DNA from: an uncultured Fretibacterium sp.
GTDB lineage: Bacteria > Synergistota > Synergistia > Synergistales > Aminobacteriaceae
NCBI GenBank assembly: GCA_937915835.1
Contig: CALGHA010000200.1
Span: 1-24,373, forward strand
DNA length: 24,373 nt
Direction of reading: 5' to 3'
Under the pieces are notes generated by a model. The model was not told where the DNA came from and did no database searches. It saw only the letters and a list, made by a program, of their open reading frames with translations. Position numbers and translations under genes: made by a program. Position 1 is the first letter of the stretch; every line of letters begins with the position of its first letter. Shown here in pieces: positions 14,465 through 22,227 of this stretch.

Positions 14465-17140
14465 ATGACGAAGAAAACTCGCAATAGAAATCTCGATAAG
14501 AATTATTCACCTGACAATATCGAGCAAAAATGGTATTCACGATGGCTTGAAGCAGGACTATTCAACGCAGAGATTAACCCCGAAGCAAAAGCATTCTCGA
14601 TCGTAATTCCGCCTCCGAACGTAACAGGCTCACTTCATGTTGGTCATGCATTTGATCACACGTTTCAAGATATTATGTGCCGCACAAAGCGAATGGAAGG
14701 TTACAGCGTGTTATGGCTTCCGGGAACTGACCACGCGGGGATTGCAACTCAAAATGTCGTCGAGAAGGATTTAGCGAAAAAGGGAATTTCACGTTATGAC
14801 TTAGGTCGTGACGAGTTCGTAAAAAAAGTTTGGGAATGGAAGAAAGTTTATGGCTCAAGAATTATCGAACAGATGAAACGCTTAGGGAATTCCTGCGACT
14901 GGCGACGAGAAAGATTTACGCTTGACGAGGGATTATCACGAGCTGTTAGGGCTGTATTCGTGAGATTATATAAGAAGGGCTTAATTTATCGCGGAAAATA
15001 TATAGTGAACTGGTGCCCTCGATGTGCAACGGCAATTTCTGACTTGGAAGTTGAGTATGAAGAAAGTCAGGGAAATTTTTATTACGTCAAATATCCGTTA
15101 GTTGAGAAGGATTGCGGCGAGGAATATATTTTAGTTGCGACGACACGCCCCGAAACGATTATAGGAGACGTTGCGATTGCTGTACATCCACGTTCTGAGA
15201 AATACAAACACTTAATCGGCAAACACGTAATTGTCCCGTTAGCGAACCGGGAAATTCCCATAATCGAGGACAACATGGTAGATCCTGAGTTCGGAACCGG
15301 CTGCGTTAAAATCACTCCTGCGCATGATCCGAATGACTTTCTCGTCGGCTTAAATCATAATTTGGAGCAAATTCAAGTTATCGATTCTCGCGGAATAATG
15401 AACGAGAACGCCGGGAAATATCAGGGAATGACGATTGACGAAGCCCGTAAAGAGTCAGTGAAGGATTTGGAAGCACTCGGCCAATTGCTGAAGACTGAAC
15501 AGATTACTCACTCGGTCGGACATTGCCAGCGTTGCGGAACAACTGTTGAGCCTTATTTGTCGGAACAATGGTTCGTCAAGACTAAGCCGCTTGCTGATAG
15601 GGGAGTTCAAGCAGTTAAAGACGGTCGTATTCGCTGGGTTCCTGAGCAGTGGGAAAAAACTTATTTTAACTGGATGGAAAATATTCGTGACTGGTGTATT
15701 TCGCGGCAATTATGGTGGGGACATCGTATACCAGCTTGGGAATGCGACGACTGCGGACATATTACGGTTGCTGAGGTTGACCCGACGGAATGCGAACACT
15801 GTCACAGCAAGAATATTCATCAGGAGAGCGACGTTCTCGATACATGGTTCAGTTCAGCGTTATGGCCTTTCTCGACGATGGGCTGGCCTGACGATAAGCC
15901 GGAACTGAAATATTTTTATCCGACTTCTTTAATGGTAACGGGCTTCGACATAATATTTTTCTGGGTTGCGAGAATGATTATGATGGGCCTTGAGTTCATG
16001 GATGATGTGCCTTTCAGGGACGTATATATTCACTCGTTAATTCGCGACGAACACGGTAAAAAGATGAGCAAGACTAAAGGCAACGTTATTGACCCGTTAA
16101 TCATGATCGAGAAATACGGAGCTGACGCGTTGAGAATGACATTAGCGGCGTTGTCCGTACAGGGCCGAGATATTTTGTTGTCGTCAACGAGGATTGAGAC
16201 TTACAGATTTTTCATGAATAAGCTCTGGAATGCGGCACGTTTTGCGTTAATGAATTTGGACGATGAGGTTCAAGCTATCGACGTGAACGAACTGCATATG
16301 CACGACAAGTTTATTTTGACACGCACTCAGGAGATGGCTAAAAGTGTTCGTGAACTGATTGACAGTTACGATATTGGGACGGCGGCAAGAAGCCTTTACG
16401 ATTTTGTCTGGGGAGATTTATGCGACTGGTATTTAGAGATGTCGAAGCCTGCGCTTAAATGTGACGAAGGAGAAGCTCGCAAGAAGACAACGCAAGGAGT
16501 TCTTGAACACGTTTTCAAGACGACGTTACCATTATTGCACCCGTTTATCCCGTTTGTTACTGAAGAATTATGGGCGGCATTCGGTTACAGCGACGAGTTC
16601 ATAATGCGCACGAATTGGCCGGAAGCTAAGAGTGAGTATATTTTTGACGGCGTTAATGACGAGATGAAAGTTTTGCAAGATGTCGTGAGAGCATTGCGTA
16701 ATCTCCGTGCAGAAGCGCATGTTCCTCCTCAGCAGTGGTTGAACAAGGCCGTAATCCGCGTAAGTTCTCAAGTTCAAGCCGAAAAGATTTTGCGCGCGTC
16801 ATTAAATCAGGTTGGTAATTTGTGCCGAGTTCGTGAAGTAATTCTTGAGGAGCCTTCGGATAAATGGGAATACGGCGCTTCGTTGTCGAGCGTGAGCGGA
16901 GAATGTGAAGTGAAATTGCCGGTTGGTGATGTACTTGACGTTCCGAAGGAGATTACGAGGCTTCAAGGTGAGATTGCGAGTATTGAGAAAGCGATTGCGT
17001 CGAGTCAAGCGAGACTGGACAAGAAAGATTTTGTTGCTCGAGCTCCGGCAGAAGTTGTCGAGAAGGAACGTAACAAAGTTGCTGAGGGTAAAGCTCAAGT
17101 TGAGAGGTTGAAGGCCAATCTTGAAAGTCTGAGCAAGTAA
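14465..17140 (+). CDS. valS: Valyl-tRNA synthetase
   Basis: Class I synthetase charging tRNA-Val. 891 residues, normal. Rossmann fold with PPPNVTGSLHVGHA (HIGH motif, HVGH 58-61), a connective editing domain (TTRPETIIGD, with zinc-like Cys pairs CPRC, CQRC, CDDC and CEHC), KMSKTKGN (from Lys533), an anticodon-binding helical domain, and the C-terminal coiled-coil arm (about the last 65 residues, Lys/Glu/Ala rich) that clamps tRNA-Val. AAAGGAAG lies 7-8 nt before ATG. It may be cotranscribed with ltaA. No T-box leader is visible: the 32 nt gap is too short for one. The coding strand drifts from C-rich at the 5' end to G-rich at the 3' end. Confidence 0.98.
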   Translation: MTKKTRNRNLDKNYSPDNIEQKWYSRWLEAGLFNAEINPEAKAFSIVIPPPNVTGSLHVGHAFDHTFQDIMCRTKRMEGYSVLWLPGTDHAGIATQNVVEKDLAKKGISRYDLGRDEFVKKVWEWKKVYGSRIIEQMKRLGNSCDWRRERFTLDEGLSRAVRAVFVRLYKKGLIYRGKYIVNWCPRCATAISDLEVEYEESQGNFYYVKYPLVEKDCGEEYILVATTRPETIIGDVAIAVHPRSEKYKHLIGKHVIVPLANREIPIIEDNMVDPEFGTGCVKITPAHDPNDFLVGLNHNLEQIQVIDSRGIMNENAGKYQGMTIDEARKESVKDLEALGQLLKTEQITHSVGHCQRCGTTVEPYLSEQWFVKTKPLADRGVQAVKDGRIRWVPEQWEKTYFNWMENIRDWCISRQLWWGHRIPAWECDDCGHITVAEVDPTECEHCHSKNIHQESDVLDTWFSSALWPFSTMGWPDDKPELKYFYPTSLMVTGFDIIFFWVARMIMMGLEFMDDVPFRDVYIHSLIRDEHGKKMSKTKGNVIDPLIMIEKYGADALRMTLAALSVQGRDILLSSTRIETYRFFMNKLWNAARFALMNLDDEVQAIDVNELHMHDKFILTRTQEMAKSVRELIDSYDIGTAARSLYDFVWGDLCDWYLEMSKPALKCDEGEARKKTTQGVLEHVFKTTLPLLHPFIPFVTEELWAAFGYSDEFIMRTNWPEAKSEYIFDGVNDEMKVLQDVVRALRNLRAEAHVPPQQWLNKAVIRVSSQVQAEKILRASLNQVGNLCRVREVILEEPSDKWEYGASLSSVSGECEVKLPVGDVLDVPKEITRLQGEIASIEKAIASSQARLDKKDFVARAPAEVVEKERNKVAEGKAQVERLKANLESLSK

Positions 17141-17147
17141 TAATATT

Positions 17148-17184
17148 TTCCTCTCTCTTAATTTCATGGGAGGGGAATTTTTTT
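17148..17184 (+). terminator. Rho-independent terminator after valS
   Basis: TTCCTCTCTC (17148-17157) pairs over 10 bp, with two G-U, with GGGAGGGGAA (17168-17177); a 10 nt loop and seven T (17178-17184) follow. It isolates the next five genes from valS transcription. Confidence 0.9.
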
Positions 17185-17187
17185 ATG

Positions 17188-17267
17188 CTTAATGCTATAA
17201 GTAGTTTGTCCTTGAAAAAAAAAAATGTCCGCTAAAATGTTCTAAAAACTTTCATAACAGCATTAAG
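17188..17267 (+). repeat. 9 bp inverted repeat in front of the ATPase island
   Basis: CTTAATGCT (17188-17196) and AGCATTAAG (17259-17267) are exact reverse complements 62 nt apart. Inside, AGTTT (17203-17207) can also pair with AAACT (17246-17250). The right arm covers the first bases of the AAGGAG (17265-17270) of the first island gene. Between the arms are weak promoter-like boxes (TTGAAA 17212-17217, TAAAAT 17233-17238, only 15 nt apart). As RNA the stem would hide the ribosome site; as DNA the arms could be paired operators. Confidence 0.55.
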
Positions 17268-17282
17268 GAGCGTATCTTTAAT

Positions 17283-17783
17283 ATGATAGATTTAGTGAAA
17301 ATATGTATTAATATTCTCAAAATTGAATGGGTAAGATTGATAATCACTTTCATTATTGGTTCTATTGTTGGCTTTATCGTTGTTAAGATACTCGTGAAAC
17401 CCTCCAATGGGGAACAAGTTCCTCCAGTCTCTCCGGTTGAAAATATGTTGACTGATATATTTGGGAAGCCTATGTTTGCCGCAATTTTTACGCTAGCAGA
17501 AGCTCGTGATTGGATAAAAGCACGTCAGGAAAAACTAAAATCCGGAAATAAAGCTGTTGTCTTAAAAATTAACGCTAACTCCTTAGAAATGTTTTGGCAA
17601 GAACTTAGGAAAATTAACATAAATATTAATTCTAAAGATGAACAATTCCTCGTCGTTACTATTATTAATACCAACAGCAACGATGACATTATCGATTCTC
17701 TTTTAGTGAAATATAAAAAACTTGATGAGAAACTCGAAAGCTTATTGTCCAGAAGCAATGGTAAATTTATAGTGGAGGCTTAA
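17283..17783 (+). CDS. Unrecognised membrane-anchored protein, island gene 1
   Basis: 166 residues, no family recognised. One clear transmembrane helix near residues 17-38 (VRLIITFIIGSIVGFIVVKI) follows a short amphipathic N-terminus; a linker GEQVPPVSP comes next, then a soluble part of about 110 residues starting with a helix (TLAEARDWIKARQEKL), alternating strands and helices, and ending in a charged helix (KYKKLDEKLESLL). The topology is probably N-out/C-in since Lys/Arg follow the helix. AAGGAG (17265-17270) is 12 nt before ATG, rather far. Codon use is AT-rich (22% GC in the first 60 nt line, against 43-48% in sampled lines of nagE and valS). First of five tightly packed genes. It may anchor the ATPase complex to the membrane; this is inference. 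Confidence 0.85.
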   Translation: MIDLVKICINILKIEWVRLIITFIIGSIVGFIVVKILVKPSNGEQVPPVSPVENMLTDIFGKPMFAAIFTLAEARDWIKARQEKLKSGNKAVVLKINANSLEMFWQELRKINININSKDEQFLVVTIINTNSNDDIIDSLLVKYKKLDEKLESLLSRSNGKFIVEA

Positions 17784-17787
17784 TCTT

Positions 17788-18084
17788 ATGGAGAAAATAA
17801 TAAAAGAAGTCGCTAAAACTACTATTAAAGTGGCTGCTGGAGCTGCTGTTGCATTAGGTGTCTGGATCGGGGGTAAGATACCTAAGAAAGTCACTCATAA
17901 AATAGATCGGAAAAATATAATTACCGCGATGAAAGCAAAGAATATAGTCAGAGCCTTTGTGAACAAAATCGACAAAAAAGCAAATGTAATGAGCCTCATG
18001 GATGTTGAGAGAAAAATACCATTTACTGTTTCTGGTGTCACTGATGATGTAAAAGAAGGAGATATTATTGATATTCATGACTAG
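17788..18084 (+). CDS. Unrecognised small protein with hydrophobic N-terminal segment, island gene 2
   Basis: 98 residues. A hydrophobic, Gly/Ala-rich stretch at 12-29 (VAAGAAVALGVWIGG) could be one membrane helix, flanked by Lys-rich ends. Residues about 50-97 have alternating hydrophobic strands and end in GVTDDVKEGDIIDI, a turn pattern like that of small beta-barrel domains such as DUF3006, but I cannot assign it. TGGAGG (17773-17778) is 9 nt before ATG, and only 4 nt separate it from the previous stop. The net charge is strongly positive in the first half. Function unknown; context suggests part of the same membrane-associated machine. Confidence 0.82.
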   Translation: MEKIIKEVAKTTIKVAAGAAVALGVWIGGKIPKKVTHKIDRKNIITAMKAKNIVRAFVNKIDKKANVMSLMDVERKIPFTVSGVTDDVKEGDIIDIHD

Positions 18085-18469
18085 TTTGCCCGAAATATTC
18101 TCTGCTATAGATAAATTTGCTGATTCAATAGCCGAAAAAATCGCTCAAAAAATTGTGGGGGATTTTTATGAAGATAATATCACTTTAGAGTTCTGTACAG
18201 GATTAAGTAAGGATGAATGCTATGAACATCCCGAAATAGAATTTGTCGTTCTTTCAGTCAAAAAGAATGACAAGCCCCAAAATGACAAGGATAATTTTCT
18301 CGTTACTATAAGCTTTTTGGACTCCGACCGAAAAATGTTAATCGTAAAAAATGGTTTTGATGAGTACATCTTTCATGCCGGGACAGTAGACGAAAAAATT
18401 ATGAAGTTTCTCGACGGTAAACCTTCCGTAACGGCTCGTATAAAATTCCAGAATACTAAGAAAGGGTGA
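18068..18469 (+). CDS. Unrecognised soluble protein, island gene 3
   Basis: 133 residues from TTG 18068, which is 6 nt after AAGGAG (18056-18061); ATG 18077 (three codons later) would be 15 nt away, so the TTG is preferred. The start overlaps gene 2 by 17 nt. No membrane segment. An N-terminal amphipathic helix (FADSIAEKIAQKIVG) is followed by a mainly strand-forming region with two Cys (CTGLSKDEC), then ISFLDSDRKMLIVKNG and a final charged tail. No known domain recognised and no catalytic motif seen. It could be an adaptor or substrate-binding subunit for the ATPase; that is inference from the operon only. Confidence 0.82.
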   Translation: MIFMTSLPEIFSAIDKFADSIAEKIAQKIVGDFYEDNITLEFCTGLSKDECYEHPEIEFVVLSVKKNDKPQNDKDNFLVTISFLDSDRKMLIVKNGFDEYIFHAGTVDEKIMKFLDGKPSVTARIKFQNTKKG

Positions 18470-18474
18470 GAATA

Positions 18475-18852
18475 ATGATCTTAACGTTTGGTGCTATTCT
18501 TGCGTTAATTCTAGCAGGTTTGTTTGTGGAATATGTTTTAGAGTTCACGTGGGAAAAAATCGCAGAATATATCCGAAAAAAGCGTGTTATCAATAGAGCT
18601 AAAAAATGGCTGATGATAGAACTTAAAGCTTTAGTCAATGATCCGAATATAGACAGAGTTAGTCTTGACCAGCTTGACCAAATTGTTGAACATGAGGGAT
18701 ATACTCATGCAAGTGTCGTTCTTGATGAGAATGATGATATTATCGGTCGTCAGGTTGAACTTATAAAAAAAGATGACGTATATACTCAAGCAACGGCGGA
18801 AATTGAAGAAGTTATTCGTAAAAACGGCGGTTTCATTGAGGTCTTAATATGA
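18475..18852 (+). CDS. Unrecognised membrane-anchored protein, island gene 4
   Basis: 125 residues from ATG 18475 (AAAGG 18461-18465, 9 nt upstream); GTG 18466 in the same frame overlaps the previous stop by 4 nt and would add three residues. A single transmembrane helix covers about residues 3-22 (LTFGAILALILAGLFVEYVL), followed at once by positively charged residues (IRKKRVINRAKKW), so the soluble C-terminal about 90 residues should be cytosolic. That part contains SLDQLDQIVEHEGY and two possible strand-turn units (ASVVLDENDDIIGRQVELI), ending in a helix and GGFIEVLI. No family recognised. Its stop overlaps the ATPase start (ATGA). Confidence 0.83.
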   Translation: MILTFGAILALILAGLFVEYVLEFTWEKIAEYIRKKRVINRAKKWLMIELKALVNDPNIDRVSLDQLDQIVEHEGYTHASVVLDENDDIIGRQVELIKKDDVYTQATAEIEEVIRKNGGFIEVLI

Positions 18853-20078
18853 GAATATATGTCTGTGTGCCGGGAAAAATTTTCTCGGATCAATCTTTTC
18901 AGAGAAAAATACGTAATGAACTTAGTAGATATTTAACAAAATTTTATGGTGATTTTTTGCCTTCGGATATAGAGTTTTTCAGTAATTCTGACGGTATAGA
19001 TCTTTATGTGATGGAACCTGCGTTATATTCAAACTCTGAAACACAAATTATTAATACGATCCAGAGAATTTTTAAGAGCCCCGTAAATATAAAATTGAAC
19101 TACCAGCAATTAGCTCCAAATTTTAGACCTGACAATCCGCCGCGTGTCTCAGAATTGACGGTAAAATCCCCTGATGAAGCTTCAATGAGAGAAACTGACG
19201 AGATCATTAAACTTGCAGAAAGATATCATGCTGAAAAGCCTTTTTATACATTTGAACAAGTCATAGTGCCTGAGAAGATACGCAAAAAAGTTCAGGAAGC
19301 CGTATTAATGGTCTCTAAAAAAGTTCGTGAAAAAATTTTTGAAGACTGGGGATTAAAGCATATTGTCCCGCGTTACGTTTCAGCGTTGAGCTTTTACGGA
19401 CCTCCTGGAACCGGTAAGACAATGATTGCTGAGGCTGTGGCAAGTTTTCTCGGGAAAAAAATTATCCGTGCGACTTATGCAGATATCGAGAGCAAATATC
19501 ACGGTGAAGGTCCAAAAATGGTTAAAGCTATATTTTTCGCTGCAAAACGAGAAGATGCTGTTTTGTTCATTGATGAAGCTGATTCTCTTTTGTCTAAAAG
19601 GCTTACTAATGTACAAAGCGGTTCTGAACAGGCGATAAACTCAATGAGAAGTCAGCTTTTAACATCACTCGAGCATTTTGACGGTGTAGTTATTTTTGCA
19701 ACTAATCTTGTTGTGAATTATGACAAAGCTTTTATTTCCCGCGTAATCAGCATTGAAATTCCTCCGCCGGATTTTGAAGGACGAAAAGCCATCTGGGAAC
19801 AGCATATACGAGGCAAAGATATTAATATTCCTCTGGCTGATGACGTTAATACAGATGAGCTTGCAAGAAAATATGAAACAAATTTTTATGGGCGTGAGAT
19901 TAAAAATTCCGTCATTCGTGCATGTGTCGCCACCGCCGCTGAGCAGCGAGAAATGGTAACACAGAATGATTTTCTCTCAGCATGTCAAAACATCAGGACA
20001 GAAGCTGAAAATGTAGCAGGCGCTTTGGATTATTCCCAAAACAGACAAAATATTATGAGAAAGATTATTACTTATTAA
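18849..20078 (+). CDS. AAA+ ATPase with novel N-terminal domain, island gene 5
   Basis: 409 residues. Residues 1-95 form an alpha/beta domain I do not recognise (starts MRIYVCVPGKIF). The AAA module follows: Walker A GPPGTGKT (184-191), pore-loop-like SKYHGEG (215-221), Walker B VLFIDEAD (238-245), sensor 1 Asn286 in IFATN, Arg finger region around Arg298 (ISRVI), and a lid helix with GREIKN (348-353) in the sensor 2 place. The SKYxGEG and DEADSLLSKR spacing is closest to the classic threading AAA group that includes Vps4, katanin and spastin, which pull on protein chains. The usual Arg pair of that group is a single Arg here (SR). The start ATG overlaps gene 4 by 4 nt, with GAGG about 7 nt upstream. 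Substrate unknown; partners are probably the four upstream proteins. Confidence 0.92.
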   Translation: MRIYVCVPGKIFSDQSFQRKIRNELSRYLTKFYGDFLPSDIEFFSNSDGIDLYVMEPALYSNSETQIINTIQRIFKSPVNIKLNYQQLAPNFRPDNPPRVSELTVKSPDEASMRETDEIIKLAERYHAEKPFYTFEQVIVPEKIRKKVQEAVLMVSKKVREKIFEDWGLKHIVPRYVSALSFYGPPGTGKTMIAEAVASFLGKKIIRATYADIESKYHGEGPKMVKAIFFAAKREDAVLFIDEADSLLSKRLTNVQSGSEQAINSMRSQLLTSLEHFDGVVIFATNLVVNYDKAFISRVISIEIPPPDFEGRKAIWEQHIRGKDINIPLADDVNTDELARKYETNFYGREIKNSVIRACVATAAEQREMVTQNDFLSACQNIRTEAENVAGALDYSQNRQNIMRKIITY

Positions 20079-20083
20079 ACAAT

Positions 20084-20111
20084 TCCCCCTCACCGTAAAA
20101 AGCAAGGGGGA
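20084..20111. terminator. Hairpin between convergent ATPase and larC genes
   Basis: TCCCCCT (20084-20090) pairs with AGGGGGA (20105-20111), 7 bp with five G-C, loop 14 nt. There is no long T-run on either side (minus side reads ATTGTTTAATA). Its place between two converging stops suggests a shared terminator. Confidence 0.5.
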
Positions 20112-20120
20112 CAAAACTCT

Positions 20121-21326
20121 TTACATCTCACTCATTATCATTTTACGAATTTCCCATAACGAAACATCATGCTGTAACGCTAAACTCTTCAAGTCCTCAT
20201 ACTCCGGAACTTTTCGCAAAATATCGCCGTCAAGCTCCGTAACTTTCACACGAATTTTCCCCAGCGAAGTCTTTACCTCTTCAACCTTCCAGTGAAGACG
20301 TAAACGGTCAAGTTCCCTATTACGAACTCCCTGACTTGTCGAATACTTCAGGATTAAGCCCGCATGTTTCTCCGCATCTTCAGGCCTCGAAAGACAACAG
20401 AATTTTACTCCCGGCCGAGATTTCTTCATGTAAATATTCTCAGTCCAAACGTCAAGCGCTCCAGCAGTGAATAATTTCTCACTCAGCATTTCATAATCCT
20501 GCGGGTTCATGTCGTCAATATTGCATTCGGACAAAATTATTTTCTCACTGATTAAGCCGCCGACTTCTCCGCCAGTTTCAAGCAGCAGAACTCTCAAAGC
20601 ATTAGGCATGTCCTCACTCTCATTATTTCCGAAGCCGAAGCCTGACGCTAAAATTTTCCCCGCTGGAATTGTGCTGAAACCGTCAACAAGAGTTTTCACG
20701 AGTAAAGCTCCAGTCGGTGTAGTTCGTTCCATTGGTGAGCCTAACGAGAAAACTGGAAGCCCATGAAGTAAATATTCCGTCGCAGGTGCAGGAACAGGCA
20801 GAACTCCATGCGCGCATTTAACCGTTCCTGAGCCGACATTTACAGTTGAACATAAAACTCTCGGCCAATTCAGAGCTTCCATAAGGATAAATGCTCCGGC
20901 AATGTCAATTATCGAGTCAACTGCTCCAACCTCGTGAAAATGAATTTTGTCCGGTGTCGTGCCGTGAACATGAGCTTCTGCGTTGGCTAAAATCGAAAAC
21001 GCACGGATTACCTCACGTTTTACACGCTGGGATAAATCACTGCCGGTAATCATAGCTTCAATATCCGCTAAATGCCGGTGATGATGATGTTGTTCATGCT
21101 CGTCTTCGTGTTCGTGATGATGACGGGCCGTAACGTCAAAATTTATTCCTGTTAAGCCGTTTCGTGTCGTATGCTCAATTATTATTTTGTACTCGTCAGG
21201 GTCAAGCGCATGAATTTTCCCAATTTCCTCTTTCAGAATTTCAGGATTAGGCACAAGGTTTAATAACGCTCCGATGAACATATCGCCGGCAATTCCAGCA
21301 TAACAATCAAGATATAAAGTTTTCAA
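20121..21326 (-). CDS. larC: LarC, nickel insertion protein for the nickel-pincer cofactor
   Basis: CTP-dependent enzyme that inserts nickel into the pyridinium bis-thiocarboxylate nucleotide used by lactate racemase LarA and relatives. 401 residues as one continuous frame, not split into larC1 and larC2 as in Lactobacillus plantarum. N-terminus KTLYLDCYAGIAGDMFIG is the family start; a His-rich stretch (69-85, ten His with Glu/Asp) suits metal binding; FHEVGAVDSIIDI and the SECNIDDMNPQDYE start of the C-terminal domain are typical. The frame is open from TTG 21350, but AAGGAG follows that codon and the family start fits TTG 21326, 10 nt after the Shine-Dalgarno and 4 nt past the comB stop. 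No larA, larB or larE is in the window, so the target enzyme is unknown. Confidence 0.92.
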   Translation of the reverse strand: MKTLYLDCYAGIAGDMFIGALLNLVPNPEILKEEIGKIHALDPDEYKIIIEHTTRNGLTGINFDVTARHHHEHEDEHEQHHHHRHLADIEAMITGSDLSQRVKREVIRAFSILANAEAHVHGTTPDKIHFHEVGAVDSIIDIAGAFILMEALNWPRVLCSTVNVGSGTVKCAHGVLPVPAPATEYLLHGLPVFSLGSPMERTTPTGALLVKTLVDGFSTIPAGKILASGFGFGNNESEDMPNALRVLLLETGGEVGGLISEKIILSECNIDDMNPQDYEMLSEKLFTAGALDVWTENIYMKKSRPGVKFCCLSRPEDAEKHAGLILKYSTSQGVRNRELDRLRLHWKVEEVKTSLGKIRVKVTELDGDILRKVPEYEDLKSLALQHDVSLWEIRKMIMSEM

Positions 21327-21330
21327 TTTC

Positions 21331-22227
21331 TCACTTCTCCTTCTTGCCAATGAAAAAGTATTCTGAAGGCTTCTTAGTATAATTCAATAATTCCTCGAAT
21401 GGGTCAGCTTTCTTCTCAGGCTTTAACTCAGGCTTGACACTCTCAGTTTCTTTATGATAAGGCCGGGCATTCCCTGAGACACTCCGCAAAATCGTACGAG
21501 CTTCATTATCGCTAGCTAACATCGGAACTACAGTAGACGCGTCAAGTTCACAAGCAAACGCTAAATCTTTCTTATAGCCGATATGTTCAAGATAAATTGC
21601 GTGTTCGGATTGTTTGACGTATTCGAGTAAGTTATCGCCGCGATTTTTCCAGAGAGTTAACGCGATTTTCGCACTGTCAGACATTGCAACTTCTCCACGT
21701 GAAGCTAAAGCCTCAAGAATTGCTCCAGCACAAAGCGTATCTTCCCAAGATGGCCGCCTCTTTCGTCCTGAACATAACAGCCCTATTCTTCGGCCAATTT
21801 TCAGCGCATAATCCAAACAAGCCGAGTAATTACGAAAGCTCACGGCGATTACCGGACTTCCGGACGAAGCAGCCTCATTCAAAGCTACTGTGCCGTTAGT
21901 CGTCGACATTACACCGCAATAATGAGACTGGATAATTTCATACGTCAATTCAACCGGCGAATTTCCCAAGTCAAAGCCCTCCGGAGGAATTCCGTTGACT
22001 TCTCCCATTAATAATGGCGATGAACCGCGTTTTTTCAGCTCTGAGACTAAACGCCTGGCCTCATCAGGAGTTTTCACAGGGTAAAGCTCAGTCCCGCCAA
22101 GCTCAAACCAGCGTGTTATTACCGTCGTTGCCCGCAATACGTCAATCACAAGCCAGACATCAACAGCCGGTAAATAATTTCCTTCACCGCAAGCAAAAAC
22201 TAAATCGGCTTCAAAACGTTCTGACAT
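21331..22227 (-). CDS. comB: ComB-family 2-phosphosulfolactate phosphatase
   Basis: ComB removes phosphate from 2-phosphosulfolactate in coenzyme M synthesis; bacterial members often have no known partner pathway. Motifs: VIDVLRATT (27-35), GEVNGIPPEGFDLGNSP (75-91), STTNGT (108-113), and the CSGRKRRPSWEDTLCAGAI segment. The core is about 245 residues; the last 50 are an added Lys/Glu/Pro-rich tail not needed by the family fold. ATG directly follows the proS stop, with AAGG about 8 nt upstream, and larC begins 4 nt after the stop. No comA or comC is here, so the true substrate in this organism may differ. Confidence 0.85.
   Translation of the reverse strand: MSERFEADLVFACGEGNYLPAVDVWLVIDVLRATTVITRWFELGGTELYPVKTPDEARRLVSELKKRGSSPLLMGEVNGIPPEGFDLGNSPVELTYEIIQSHYCGVMSTTNGTVALNEAASSGSPVIAVSFRNYSACLDYALKIGRRIGLLCSGRKRRPSWEDTLCAGAILEALASRGEVAMSDSAKIALTLWKNRGDNLLEYVKQSEHAIYLEHIGYKKDLAFACELDASTVVPMLASDNEARTILRSVSGNARPYHKETESVKPELKPEKKADPFEELLNYTKKPSEYFFIGKKEK

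Noticed and set aside
20121..21350. Programmed frameshift in larC, as in Lactobacillus plantarum
   Set aside because: The N- and C-terminal parts are in one uninterrupted frame here, so no shift is needed.
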